Source of the DNA: DASSOY01 sp035776675
GTDB lineage: Bacteria; Bacillota; Bacilli; Bacillales; DASSOY01
Direction: 5' to 3'
Length of the DNA stretch: 35,773 nt
NCBI GenBank assembly: GCA_035776675.1
Contig: DASTWO010000037.1
Span: 1 to 35,773 of the forward strand
The notes under the pieces are model-generated. The model was not told the DNA's origin, searched no databases, and worked only from the letters and a program-made list of their open reading frames with translations. The translations under genes and the position numbers were made by a program. Position 1 is the stretch's first letter. Every line of letters starts with the position of its first letter. Positions 1 to 8,119 of this stretch are shown here, piece by piece.

Positions 1-799
1 TCCCTTTGGCAGTATTCGTACCTGGGGATCAATCGGTTTCTCGACAACGGCCTTGATCACTGGCCAGGTGCTGTCGGTCATCGGTGTGGGGAATATCATT
101 TTTCCGTATTTGTTTTATGCGGGAGCGGCTTTTTTGCTGAGTTTCTTTATATCTGATGTGAAAGTCAGCCAGCAGCCTGTGAAGTTCGCGGAGGCAGGGA
201 GGTTGTTGAAGAATCATAAGCTTGTGCTTTTTTTATTTTTCATGATGTTTATTACGGTGACTCATCGGGCAAATGATAGTTTCATCGCGATCTATATAAC
301 CCAACTTGGCGGAGATGAATCGCTGGTGGGGGTTGCCTGGTTTGCGGGTGTGGCAAGTGAAGCTGCGATGTTTGCGTTAAGCACCTTTTGGTTTCGTCGT
401 TTTCACGAATTGACGTTCATGTTTGTCGCCGGCTTTCTTTATGGGACCCGATGGCTGATTTATTCTTTCATCAACGATCCGATGACTTTGATTGGCTTTC
501 AGGTTTTGCACGGCATTTGCTTTGCGATCTTCTACCTTTCGGGTTTTCAGTATGTGACCCGGATTATCCCGCGGCACTTGCAGTCAACAGGGCACTTATT
601 GTTTGTTTCGGTGTTTTTCGGATTGTCGGGTATTCTTGGATCCCTTCTCGGGGGAATTGTGATGGATCAGGCCGGTGGGCACACGTTGTACAGTTTGATG
701 AGTTATTTTGCCTTTGCAGGAAGCGCGGCCTTCTTTCTTTACAGGTTGATCAGTAAGAAGATGGCTCGGAATGCACGGGTTTCTCATCATTTATCTTAA
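1..799 (+). CDS. MFS permease, MFS_1-like/HcaT-type, C-terminal part (5' end outside window)
   Basis: The open frame runs into the window start; translating from base 2 gives PFGSIRTWGSIGFS, the conserved loop seen mid-protein in HcaT/MFS_1-like permeases, so the internal Met at base 53 is not the true start. About 265 residues are visible, with roughly seven hydrophobic stretches, a charged cytoplasmic loop (VKVSQQPVKFAEAGRLLKNHK) and a basic tail (RLISKKMARNARVSHHLS). It should be an inner-membrane secondary transporter. Family members carry sugars or aromatic acids such as 3-phenylpropionate, but nothing here shows the substrate. No clear terminator separates it from the next gene, 78 bases downstream. 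Membrane transporter is certain; the subfamily is likely; the substrate is unknown. Confidence 0.85.
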   Translation, partial: PFGSIRTWGSIGFSTTALITGQVLSVIGVGNIIFPYLFYAGAAFLLSFFISDVKVSQQPVKFAEAGRLLKNHKLVLFLFFMMFITVTHRANDSFIAIYITQLGGDESLVGVAWFAGVASEAAMFALSTFWFRRFHELTFMFVAGFLYGTRWLIYSFINDPMTLIGFQVLHGICFAIFYLSGFQYVTRIIPRHLQSTGHLLFVSVFFGLSGILGSLLGGIVMDQAGGHTLYSLMSYFAFAGSAAFFLYRLISKKMARNARVSHHLS

Positions 800-810
800 G
801 TCATTTGACT

Positions 811-838
811 TTGGAAGTGGCTGTTCTTGCTTTAAAAT
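811..838 (+). promoter_or_regulatory. Weak candidate sigma-A promoter for the aldo/keto reductase
   Basis: TTGGAA at 811-816 and TAAAAT at 833-838 are separated by 16 bases, 40 bases before the GTG start of the reductase. Both boxes are imperfect, so this is only a candidate. Confidence 0.3.
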
Positions 839-877
839 ATAGAGTAAGTTGTGAAAAATAGTTAGGAGGATGATTCT

Positions 878-1834
878 GTGAAATATCGTCGGTTGGGGAA
901 CAGTGGTGTTAAGATCAGTGAGGTAGGGCTTGGCAGTTGGCTGACGTATGGAGAAACGATCGGCCAGAACACGGCTGAAGATTGTATTCATAAAGCCTAT
1001 GATTTAGGCGTGAATTTCTACGATACGGCAAATGTGTACAATCAGGGTGAGGCGGAAAAAGTCGTCGGCAAAGCGATCAAGTCTTTTCCGAGGGATTCTT
1101 ATGTGTTGGCTTCCAAGGTCTATTTCCCGATGGGGGACGGGCCGAACGACCGCGGGCTTTCCCGTAAACATATCATGGAACAATGTGATGCGAGTTTGCA
1201 ACGTCTTGGCGTTGATTATTTGGATTTGTATCAATGCCACCGATTTGATGAAGAATCTCCTACTGAAGAGACTTTAATGGCTTTGGATGACCTCGTCCGG
1301 CAGGGGAAAATTCTATACTACGGCGTTAGTGAATGGAGCGCGGCTCAAATTACAGATGCTGTACATATTACGAAAGAGCGCAACCTTCATCCGCTGATTT
1401 CGAATCAGCCGGTCTATAACATGTTGAATCGTTATATTGAAGATGAGGTCTTGCCTGTCAGCGAGGCAAACGGGATCGGCCAAGTTGTGTTTTCTCCGTT
1501 AGCACAAGGTGTGCTGACCGGAAAATATAAGCCGGGGCAGGAAGTCCCTTCCGATAGCCGGGCGGCCAACAAGCAGATTAATAACTTCATTCAAGGTTAC
1601 TTGAAAGATGATGTGTTGGAAGGCGTTGCGCGATTGGATGGAATTGCGGGAGATTTAGGCGTGAAATTATCGCAATTGGCGGTAGCCTGGATTTTGCGCC
1701 AACCGGGTGTTAGCTCGGCGATTGTCGGGGCGAGCCGGCCTTCTCAGGTTGAAGAGAACGTTAAGGCTGCCGATATAGAGTTGACGCACGATGTTCTTGA
1801 GGAAATCGATTCGATTTTGCAGGAAATCGGTTGA
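878..1834 (+). CDS. Aldo/keto reductase (Kv-beta/YghZ-like branch)
   Basis: This is a cytoplasmic NADPH-dependent oxidoreductase of the aldo/keto reductase superfamily. The 318-residue length fits a full TIM barrel. The catalytic tetrad is visible: Asp and Tyr in DTANVYNQGEAE (about residues 49-60), Lys in VLASKVYFP and His in YQCHRFDE. The C-terminal cofactor loop IVGASRPSQVEENVKA is the usual AKR NADPH-binding signature. The GTG start at 878 is preceded by TTAGGAGGATG at proper spacing. The gene stands alone between the permease and a strong terminator. The substrate cannot be read from sequence; related proteins reduce aldehydes or methylglyoxal-like carbonyls. The family call is firm and the specific role is unknown. 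Confidence 0.93.
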   Translation: MKYRRLGNSGVKISEVGLGSWLTYGETIGQNTAEDCIHKAYDLGVNFYDTANVYNQGEAEKVVGKAIKSFPRDSYVLASKVYFPMGDGPNDRGLSRKHIMEQCDASLQRLGVDYLDLYQCHRFDEESPTEETLMALDDLVRQGKILYYGVSEWSAAQITDAVHITKERNLHPLISNQPVYNMLNRYIEDEVLPVSEANGIGQVVFSPLAQGVLTGKYKPGQEVPSDSRAANKQINNFIQGYLKDDVLEGVARLDGIAGDLGVKLSQLAVAWILRQPGVSSAIVGASRPSQVEENVKAADIELTHDVLEEIDSILQEIG

Positions 1835-1862
1835 TTCAAGCTATAAAAAAGATCATTTTGGG

Positions 1863-1892
1863 AGACTGGTCCTCAGGGGACCAGTCTTTTTG
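1863..1892. terminator. Rho-independent terminator, likely bidirectional
   Basis: A perfect 10-bp stem AGACTGGTCC / GGACCAGTCT with a 5-base loop is followed by a T run on the plus strand. It ends the aldo/keto reductase transcript. The convergent YndJ-like gene stops inside the loop (TGA as 1873-1875 reversed), so upstream A residues give it a T-rich exit on the minus strand too. Confidence 0.9.
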
Positions 1893-2775
1893 TTGATCTT
1901 ACAACTCCCAGAGCGCCGAAGAAAGCGAAACCGAAGCTGTTGAGGACACCGTGCAACCATACCATTTGGGTGATGGTAAGCGTTCCGCGTGTATCGTAAA
2001 GAAATGCGGCGACCATTGCAACGATTAGGGACAGCGACGAAATGGCAAACCAAAGTTTTGTTGAACCGGGTTGCACCTCCGGAATCCACTTGAACAGGCT
2101 TAAGACGGCGTAAGCAAAAAGGGTCGCGACGAAAACGGAGACGCCGATCACCTCTGTAATGTCCGAGCCGGTAATGCCAATCGCGACTAGTGGCGGACTT
2201 ATGATCATGCCAATGGAAATCCATGAATAACCTTTTGCAGAAAGTTGTTTCCCGACGAAAGCCACGAGGATCGGGGCGATGAAAGCCGCATAATGAAAGT
2301 GAATAGCCGTTAACAGGATGATGGCGTTCGAAAAATCCATGATCGGAAGTCCGGATTGATGGAGAATCAGCCAGGTGCCGCCGACAGCTATGTAAACGAG
2401 CGCGACATTTTCAAGGAGCCCCCCGGGTAAGGAGAATTGCTTTTTGACCACAATGGACGCCAGGCCGGACAACGCGAATAACAAGGTTACAGCGAACCAT
2501 GGAAGGGCAAGGAGCACTGCGCCCCACCCCTGTGGGAACAAAAAGGAATAGGCGGCAAGAACACCAGCAGGGCGCAATAAGACAAGAGCGCTTTTGAAGA
2601 ACCGATCCTCACGTTGAACAATCGGGAGTATCATTGGAATCACAATTAATATAGCAAACAGAACAATGGTCGCTATAAGGTCATTAGTAGTGAATGGCCG
2701 AAGAAAGAATTGCAGTAAAATAAATAATAACCACGTTATTGTACCTATCGAAAGACGGAATGTCTTTTTTGTCAT
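1873..2775 (-). CDS. YndJ-like integral membrane protein
   Basis: A 300-residue very hydrophobic protein with about nine predicted membrane segments. It resembles the membrane half of Bacillus subtilis YndJ: the histidine-rich stretch LTAIHFHYAAF (mid-protein) and WLHGVLNSFGFAFFG near the C-terminus are the recognisable motifs. B. subtilis YndJ is, from memory, considerably longer, so this would be a short form without the extra C-terminal domain. The ATG start has AAGGAGGAG upstream, and a TATAAT-containing promoter lies at 2809-2837. No function is established for the family. The last codons and the stop lie within the terminator hairpin shared with the convergent reductase. Membrane protein certain, family fairly sure. 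Confidence 0.75.
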   Translation of the reverse strand: MTKKTFRLSIGTITWLLFILLQFFLRPFTTNDLIATIVLFAILIVIPMILPIVQREDRFFKSALVLLRPAGVLAAYSFLFPQGWGAVLLALPWFAVTLLFALSGLASIVVKKQFSLPGGLLENVALVYIAVGGTWLILHQSGLPIMDFSNAIILLTAIHFHYAAFIAPILVAFVGKQLSAKGYSWISIGMIISPPLVAIGITGSDITEVIGVSVFVATLFAYAVLSLFKWIPEVQPGSTKLWFAISSLSLIVAMVAAFLYDTRGTLTITQMVWLHGVLNSFGFAFFGALGVVRSTKRLVP

Positions 2776-2808
2776 GGTCTCCTCCTTGAAGATCTATCAT
2801 CCTTGTTT

Positions 2809-2837
2809 ATTATACCGGAAAGGATTATGAGTTTGAA
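2809..2837 (-). promoter_or_regulatory. Candidate promoter of the YndJ-like gene
   Basis: Read on the minus strand, TTCAAA (2832-2837) and TATAAT (2809-2814) are spaced by 17 bases, about 34 bases before the start codon. The -10 is consensus; the -35 matches at four of six positions. Confidence 0.5.
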
Positions 2838-2900
2838 ACAAGTTTTGGTTGGAGGGGTGTCGGCAGATTTTATGATAAAATTTATAACAGGGGTACAATC

Positions 2901-3359
2901 ATGGCATTATTCTTTCAACAAAGAACGCAAAAGGAAACGCAGGAGATCATCAATTGGCATTATGACGAACCGTATTCTTTCTATGATATCGAGGCGGACA
3001 AGGAAGATCTTGCAGAATTTCTCGATCCATCCTCGTGGGGAAATTCCTATGTTGTTTATGACAAAGAGGACGAGTTGATCGGGTTTTTCTCATTTGAACA
3101 AGATGGCGGTATCGTTGAAATCGGTTTGGGATTGCGCCCTGATTTAACAGGGCAAGGGATCGGCTTCGCTTTTGTGAAAGAAGGTCTTGCCTTTGCGCGA
3201 GAGCAATATTCTCCGCAAATGTTCAAATTGGCTGTTGCGACATTTAATGAAAGAGCGATGAAAGTGTATGAAAAAGCCGGGTTTCGGAAAGTTCGAAACT
3301 TCATGCAAGCGACAAACGGCGGCCATTATGAGTTTGTCGAAATGATCCAAGAAACTTGA
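2901..3359 (+). CDS. GNAT family N-acetyltransferase (small)
   Basis: A 152-residue single-domain GNAT protein. The acetyl-CoA pyrophosphate-binding motif is seen as LRPDLTGQGIGFAFV (Q/R-x-x-G-x-G/A type, about residues 79-93). It is followed by the usual strand-helix ending NERAMKVYEKAGFRKV, typical of small-molecule or ribosomal-protein acetyltransferases. The start at ATG 2901 follows CAGGGG. It is 18 bases ahead of the amidohydrolase start and may be cotranscribed with the D-amino acid module, but it is not part of the known three-gene set. Substrate unknown. Confidence 0.88.
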   Translation: MALFFQQRTQKETQEIINWHYDEPYSFYDIEADKEDLAEFLDPSSWGNSYVVYDKEDELIGFFSFEQDGGIVEIGLGLRPDLTGQGIGFAFVKEGLAFAREQYSPQMFKLAVATFNERAMKVYEKAGFRKVRNFMQATNGGHYEFVEMIQET

Positions 3360-3377
3360 TAATAGTGGGTGAAATCC

Positions 3378-4499
3378 ATGAAGACAAGTTTGGAACGGAA
3401 ACTTTTCGAGATGTTTGAACACCTCCACTCTCATCCGGAGGTGAGTTGGAAAGAGGTTGAGACGACAATATATGTCGAGCGGATTTTGCGGGAGAATGGA
3501 TGCCGGATCCGAAAGTTCGATGATTGCACAGGCGTGATCGGGGAAATAGGCGAGGGCCGGCCGGTTGTAGCTTTGCGTGCTGATATGGATGCCCTTTGGC
3601 AACAAGTTGACGGGCAATTTCAAGCGAATCATTCTTGCGGGCACGACGCGCATATGACGATGGTGCTTGGAGTGCTTCTTGCTCTGAGACAGTGGAACAG
3701 TTGGCCGGGAGGAACTGTCCGGTTGATCTTCCAGCCTGCCGAGGAAAAGGGGGCCGGAGCCCTGAAGATGGTCGATAAAGGAGTAGTGGACGACGTTGAT
3801 TGTTTGTACGGAGTCCATCTTCGTCCTGTACAGGAGGCAAAACACGGGCAGGCTGCTCCGGCCATTGTCCATGGTGCTGCGAGGCTGATTGAGGGTGAAA
3901 TCATCGGTGATGATACCCATGGCGCTAGACCGCATCTTGGTGTGAATGCTATTGATGTTGGCGCAGCACTTGTCGATCATGTTAATCGGCTAAGGCTTGA
4001 TCCGATGATTCCTTATTCGGCGAAGGTTACGAAGTTCCAGGCGGGCGGGGAAAACGCCAATATTATTCCGGGATCCGCGTCGTTCAGCATCGATTTACGG
4101 GCGCAGACGAATGAAGCGATAGAAGAACTGGAGCGGCGTTTAGCCCAAGCCGTGAGTCATTTAGGGAGCCAATTTGGAGTGGGGATAAATCTATCAACTG
4201 AAGCGGAAATCGCCGCAGCTGAAGTTGATGATGAAGCTTGTGATTTGATGGCGGGGTCTATCCGGGACATAGCGGGAGAAGAAAATCTTTTAAATCCGCT
4301 TGTCACTCCCGGCGGAGACGATTTTCACTTTTACACGTTGAGGCGACCGCATTTGAAAGCGACGATGCTTGGACTTGGCTGTGATCTGAAACCGGGGTTG
4401 CACCATCCACGAATGACGTTCAACCGTGATGCGCTTTTGACCGGGGTGGAGATTTTGACAAAGGCTGTTCTTCGAGCCCAAAAGGCGGGGGCGAAATGA
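3378..4499 (+). CDS. M20-family amidohydrolase, candidate N-succinyl/N-acyl-L-amino acid deacylase
   Basis: A 373-residue metallo-aminoacylase of the M20/AmhX group. Metal-binding motifs are present: LRADMDAL (about 66-73), CGHDAH (87-92), PAEE (120-123) and GGDDFHFY near the C-terminus. The start is taken at ATG 3378 because GGGTG lies 7 bases upstream; a GTG at 3369 sits inside that ribosome binding site. Its stop overlaps the next ATG (ATGA), so it is translationally coupled to the COG3375 GNAT gene, which in turn overlaps the racemase. In Geobacillus this three-gene arrangement converts D-amino acids to L-amino acids; by analogy this enzyme would hydrolyse the N-succinyl-L-amino acid. The hydrolase family is certain; the acyl and amino acid preferences are inferred from neighbours. 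Confidence 0.85.
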   Translation: MKTSLERKLFEMFEHLHSHPEVSWKEVETTIYVERILRENGCRIRKFDDCTGVIGEIGEGRPVVALRADMDALWQQVDGQFQANHSCGHDAHMTMVLGVLLALRQWNSWPGGTVRLIFQPAEEKGAGALKMVDKGVVDDVDCLYGVHLRPVQEAKHGQAAPAIVHGAARLIEGEIIGDDTHGARPHLGVNAIDVGAALVDHVNRLRLDPMIPYSAKVTKFQAGGENANIIPGSASFSIDLRAQTNEAIEELERRLAQAVSHLGSQFGVGINLSTEAEIAAAEVDDEACDLMAGSIRDIAGEENLLNPLVTPGGDDFHFYTLRRPHLKATMLGLGCDLKPGLHHPRMTFNRDALLTGVEILTKAVLRAQKAGAK

Positions 4500-5356
4500 A
4501 GCCAAATATGATCGTCAAACAATTGCAGTCGCTTGATGAATTGAAAGAAATGCAGGAACTGGAGCGAGCGGTGTGGGGAATGGAACCGATTCCCGTTCAC
4601 CAAACTTTTACGGCAGCCAAGAATGGCGGGATCATTCTGGGAGCTTATGTAAATGGTGAAATGGCGGGTTTTAGTTATTCTTTTCCGGGATTTCAGGATG
4701 GCCAAACCTATCTCTGTTCACACATGCTTGGAGTCGATCCAGGCTATCAAAATCAAGGTCTTGGCCTGCTATTGAAAGAGAAACAACGCGAGATTGCCCT
4801 GGGAAAAGGCTATACGTTGATCACCTGGACGTTTGATCCTTTGCTGAGTTTAAACGCCTATTTAAATCTACATAAACTTCGAGGCGTTGCATCTCAATAT
4901 ACGGAGAATCTGTATGGCGCAATGGATGACAGCTTGAATCAAGGTCTTCCAACAGATCGGTTTACCGTTAGTTGGTGGATTGATTCTGAACATGTGGACA
5001 CGGATCAAACAGAGCTGAATGGGCCGCCATTGGATAAGAATTTTATTTTATTGGATTTTGCGGTTGGGGAATGTGGATATCCCCTTGCAGGCTCTTTGTC
5101 AGATCGATTTCCGGTAAAAGTCCAAACGGGTGATGCCTGGTATGTCCCGATTCCGGCGGATTTTCAAAAAATGAAAACCTCGCATCCTGAATGGGCGCTT
5201 GATTGGCGGCTCAAGACAAGAAGGATTTTTCAGGATCTGCTCGATCAAGGATTTAATGCGGTTGATCTTAAGCGAGACATTGACGGGATATGTGGTTATT
5301 ATTTGTTTGTCAGGAAGGAACAATTGTCGATTGAAAGGAGCAAGAGCCGTGAGTAA
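4496..5356 (+). CDS. COG3375-type GNAT, candidate succinyl-CoA:D-amino acid N-succinyltransferase
   Basis: A 286-residue protein with an N-terminal GNAT domain (cofactor motif LGVDPGYQNQGLG at about residues 78-90) and a long C-terminal extension typical of the COG3375 group. That group is repeatedly found next to N-acylamino-acid racemases. In the described Geobacillus pathway the homologue transfers succinyl from succinyl-CoA to D-amino acids, starting their irreversible conversion to L-forms. The ATG overlaps the upstream stop by four bases, and its own stop overlaps the racemase GTG by eight bases, so the three genes form one tight operon. The D-amino acid specificity is inferred from context, not visible in the residues. 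Confidence 0.8.
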   Translation: MKPNMIVKQLQSLDELKEMQELERAVWGMEPIPVHQTFTAAKNGGIILGAYVNGEMAGFSYSFPGFQDGQTYLCSHMLGVDPGYQNQGLGLLLKEKQREIALGKGYTLITWTFDPLLSLNAYLNLHKLRGVASQYTENLYGAMDDSLNQGLPTDRFTVSWWIDSEHVDTDQTELNGPPLDKNFILLDFAVGECGYPLAGSLSDRFPVKVQTGDAWYVPIPADFQKMKTSHPEWALDWRLKTRRIFQDLLDQGFNAVDLKRDIDGICGYYLFVRKEQLSIERSKSRE

Positions 5357-6473
5357 AGAATCCGTTCATTTGGATAAGGTCATTATGCGTAAGCTGCGGA
5401 TGCGCCTGAAATCGCCATTTACAACGAGTTTCGGGACATTCCGGGATAAGGAATTTTGGTTGATTGAGATGGTGGATCGTGATGGCGTCAGTGGTTGGGG
5501 AGAGTCGGTGGCTTTCGCCGCGCCATGGTATAACGAAGAAACGATCAAAACGAACGAGCACTTGATTGAAGATGTCCTATTGCCGCTCTTGGCACGTGGG
5601 CCGATTGACCATCCTGTTGAAGTCAATGAACGATTTTCGGCGATTCGGCGAAACAATATGGCGAAGGCGGCTCTTGAAGGCGCGGTGTGGGATTTATATG
5701 CGAAGAAGCAAGGCGTGCCGTTAAGCGAAGCACTCGGCGGTGTGAAAAAAGAAATTGATGTCGGGGTGAGCATCGGGATCCAGCCTTCCGTTCAGGAATT
5801 ATTAGCGCTGATCCGGATTTATGTCGAAGAAGGTTATAAACGAATCAAAGTGAAAATCAAACCGGGTTGGGATGTAGACGTGATGAAGGAGGTTCGCCGG
5901 CATTTTCCGGACGTGCCTCTGATGGCGGATGCTAATTCGGCTTATACGCTTTCTGATATAGAGCATTTGAAACAGTTGGATGACTTTAATCTGATGATGA
6001 TCGAGCAGCCTTTGGCCCACGATGATATTATTGATCACGCCGAGTTGCAGAAACATTTGCGTACTCCAATTTGTTTGGATGAAAGCATTTGTTCACTGGA
6101 AGATGCGCGAAAAGCTTTGGAACTTGGCAGTTGCGGGATCATTAATATAAAAATTGGCCGGGTCGGCGGATTGACGGAATCCCGGAAAATTCATGATTAT
6201 TGTGCCGAAGAAGGTATTCCGGTTTGGTGCGGCGGGATGTTGGAAGCCGGTGTCGGTCGTGCCCACAACATCGCTTTGACGACACTTTCCGGATTTACGC
6301 TTCCGGGTGATACATCCGGTTCGTCCCGTTATTGGGAGGAGGATATCATTGACCCGGAAGTCGTTGTACATGATGGAGTGATTCGTGTTCGATCTGAGCC
6401 GGGGATTGGTTATAAAGTTGACCGTCAAGCTCTTGAGCGTTTTATCGTAGAAAGCAAAGTCTATAGCTTATAG
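5349..6473 (+). CDS. N-succinyl/N-acylamino acid racemase (OSBS/NSAR family, enolase superfamily)
   Basis: A 374-residue enolase-superfamily protein of the muconate-lactonizing subgroup. The catalytic set is complete: KVK (Lys167, Lys169), Asp194 (MADAN), Glu219 (IEQPL), Asp244 (LDES) and Lys268 (INIKIGRVGG). The C-terminal WCGGMLEAGVGRAHN and PGDTSGSSRYW stretches are typical of the NSAR/OSBS branch. GTG 5349 is the start because AAAGGAG lies 8 bases upstream; a longer in-frame reading from 5199 lies wholly inside the upstream gene. The family is promiscuous between o-succinylbenzoate synthase (MenC) and N-acylamino acid racemization. No men genes are nearby, while an M20 deacylase and a COG3375 GNAT are directly coupled, so the racemase role is preferred. 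Confidence 0.86.
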   Translation: MSKESVHLDKVIMRKLRMRLKSPFTTSFGTFRDKEFWLIEMVDRDGVSGWGESVAFAAPWYNEETIKTNEHLIEDVLLPLLARGPIDHPVEVNERFSAIRRNNMAKAALEGAVWDLYAKKQGVPLSEALGGVKKEIDVGVSIGIQPSVQELLALIRIYVEEGYKRIKVKIKPGWDVDVMKEVRRHFPDVPLMADANSAYTLSDIEHLKQLDDFNLMMIEQPLAHDDIIDHAELQKHLRTPICLDESICSLEDARKALELGSCGIINIKIGRVGGLTESRKIHDYCAEEGIPVWCGGMLEAGVGRAHNIALTTLSGFTLPGDTSGSSRYWEEDIIDPEVVVHDGVIRVRSEPGIGYKVDRQALERFIVESKVYSL

Positions 6474-6478
6474 AGAAA

Positions 6479-6496
6479 ACTTGGCTTGAGCCGAGT
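6479..6496 (+). terminator. Weak terminator-like hairpin after the racemase gene
   Basis: ACTTGGC / GCCGAGT with a TTGA loop (one G-T pair) lies directly after the stop and is followed by CTTT, then a richer T stretch 20 bases on. It is too poor to be sure it terminates. Confidence 0.4.
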
Positions 6497-6582
6497 CTTT
6501 GGGGCAATAAGGCTTTCTTTTTTACTGACATAAGATCATCACCAACAGTTATACTTTTTGATACGGTAATATTCAAACAATA

Positions 6583-6612
6583 TTGACATTTATTTAGGAC
6601 GAGCGATATGAT
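6583..6612 (+). promoter_or_regulatory. Sigma-A promoter of paaK
   Basis: TTGACA (6583-6588) and TATGAT (6607-6612) with an 18-base spacer, about 90 bases before the paaK start. An element TTACGTTA at 6646-6653 lies in the transcribed leader; similar TTACGT half-sites follow the -10 boxes of the paaA and thioesterase promoters. Confidence 0.75.
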
Positions 6613-6704
6613 TATATATGACAGATTTAGGTTGATCCGAAGATTTTACGTTATATGTTTTTGGGTGGAACGGCTTCCATTAACTTTCGGGAGAGGTGAG
6701 TGCT

Positions 6705-8027
6705 GTGATTTTCAATGAAGAAATGGAGACGCTGGAGCAAGAAGAAAGGGAGAAACTACAATTGGAACGGCTGCGACAGACGGCCGCCAATGTTTATGAG
6801 AACATTCCTTTTTATCGGGAATCATTTGAGTTGGCCGGGGTGAATCCTGAAGAAATTGGCTCACTTGCAGACATTCAGAAGCTGCCTTTTACAAAAAAGC
6901 AGGATCTTCGAGACCACTATCCATTTGGCATGTTCGCGGTTGAGCAAAAGGATGTCGTCCGATTACACGCATCATCTGGAACAAGCGGAAAACCCACTGT
7001 CGTCGGCTACACCCAAAACGACATTGACACATGGACGGAAATGGTGGCTCGTTCCATTGCCGCGGCAGGTGGAGAACCAGGCAAAGTCTTACACAATGCT
7101 TACGGTTACGGATTGTTCACCGGCGGTCTCGGGCTTCATTATGGTTCGGAAAAGCTGGGAATGGCGACTGTTCCGGTTTCCGGAGGCAATACGGATCGGC
7201 AAGTTCTCTTGATTGAAGACTTCAAACCTCAGGTGATTTGCGGGACCCCATCTTACATTTTGAACATCGCTGAGAAGATGGCTGAAGAAGGGAAGGATCC
7301 GACTGCCACAAGTCTGGAATACGGGATTTTCGGCGCAGAGCCGTGGTCGGAAGAAATGCGCAAAGAGCTGGAGAAGGCACTAGGGATAAAAGCGCTTGAT
7401 ATCTATGGATTGAGTGAAGTTTACGGTCCCGGCGTGTCCATCGAATGTCACGAGGCACAGAATGGGATGCATGTTCAAGAAGACTTCATCTACGTTGAAG
7501 TGATCGACCCTGAGACGCTGGAGCCGGTACCCGACGGTGAGGATGGAGAACTTGTTTTTACAAGTTTGAAAAAAGAGGCGACACCATTGATACGTTACCG
7601 TACAGGTGATATTGGGTCGATTACTCGCGGAAAATGTGAGTGTGGACGGACGACGGTTCGAATGTCCAGTGTCAAAGGTAGAATTGATGACATGCTGATC
7701 ATTCGCGGTGTCAATGTGTTTCCGTCACAAATTGAAAACTATTTGCTGCAGGTAGAAGAGTTGGTTCCGCATTACCAGGTAGCAGTTGATCGTAACGGCT
7801 CCCTTGATCAGGCGGAATTGAATGTAGAGGTTCAGGAGGCGTTTTTTAACGATATCGGCGGTGATTTGAAACATGCTCGTATCGCCGATTTGCGGCAACG
7901 GATTGCCCATTTGGTGAAGGCGAACTGCCTTGTGACGATGAAAGTTAATGTGAAAGAACCGAAATCGATTCCGCGTTCGCAAGGAAAGGCTGTGCGGGTT
8001 GTGGATTTGCGCAAAGAAAAAGTATAA
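6705..8027 (+). CDS. paaK: Phenylacetate-CoA ligase
   Basis: This enzyme activates free phenylacetate with ATP and CoA to phenylacetyl-CoA, the entry step of the PAA pathway in the cytoplasm. The 440-residue protein shows the adenylate-forming motifs: the P-loop SSGTSGKPTVVGYT (about 90-103), YGLSEVYGPG, the YRTGD hinge region and the C-terminal IRGVNVFPSQIE characteristic of PaaK. A zinc-like CECG sits just after the YRTGD motif. GTG 6705 is preferred because GAGAGGTG lies upstream at normal spacing; the in-frame GTG at 6696 falls within that site. It has its own promoter and terminator, so it is transcribed separately from paaABCD. This would let exogenous phenylacetate use be regulated apart from phenylalanine-derived flux (inference). 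Confidence 0.96.
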   Translation: MIFNEEMETLEQEEREKLQLERLRQTAANVYENIPFYRESFELAGVNPEEIGSLADIQKLPFTKKQDLRDHYPFGMFAVEQKDVVRLHASSGTSGKPTVVGYTQNDIDTWTEMVARSIAAAGGEPGKVLHNAYGYGLFTGGLGLHYGSEKLGMATVPVSGGNTDRQVLLIEDFKPQVICGTPSYILNIAEKMAEEGKDPTATSLEYGIFGAEPWSEEMRKELEKALGIKALDIYGLSEVYGPGVSIECHEAQNGMHVQEDFIYVEVIDPETLEPVPDGEDGELVFTSLKKEATPLIRYRTGDIGSITRGKCECGRTTVRMSSVKGRIDDMLIIRGVNVFPSQIENYLLQVEELVPHYQVAVDRNGSLDQAELNVEVQEAFFNDIGGDLKHARIADLRQRIAHLVKANCLVTMKVNVKEPKSIPRSQGKAVRVVDLRKEKV

Positions 8028-8032
8028 GTGGC

Positions 8033-8055
8033 AGCCGGCCTTCGGGCCGGTTTTT
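8033..8055 (+). terminator. Rho-independent terminator of paaK
   Basis: CCGGCC-TTCG-GGCCGG, a perfect 6-bp GC stem on a stable TTCG tetraloop, is followed by TTTTT starting 6 bases after the stop region. It isolates paaK from paaA. Confidence 0.93.
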
Positions 8056-8090
8056 CGTAGTTCATTTCAAAAAAATGAAAGGGCTTCCAC

Positions 8091-8119
8091 TTGCCAATCG
8101 TATGACGATATTTTATAAT
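8091..8119 (+). promoter_or_regulatory. Sigma-A promoter of the paaABCD operon with adjacent inverted element
   Basis: TTGCCA (8091-8096) and TATAAT (8114-8119) are separated by exactly 17 bases. Just downstream, TGACGTTA (8119-8126) and ACGTAA (8132-8137) form an imperfect inverted repeat over the likely transcription start. This is a plausible PaaX or other repressor site, unproven. The promoter also rules out a start codon at 8118. Confidence 0.8.

Noticed and set aside
3144..3980. 278-codon open frame on the minus strand
   Set aside because: It lies opposite two well-supported genes (GNAT and M20 hydrolase), has no recognisable domain and no ribosome binding site.
5349..6473. menC (o-succinylbenzoate synthase) for menaquinone synthesis
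   Set aside because: No other men genes nearby, while an M20 deacylase and a COG3375 GNAT overlap it; N-acylamino acid racemase is the better fit, though the family is promiscuous.
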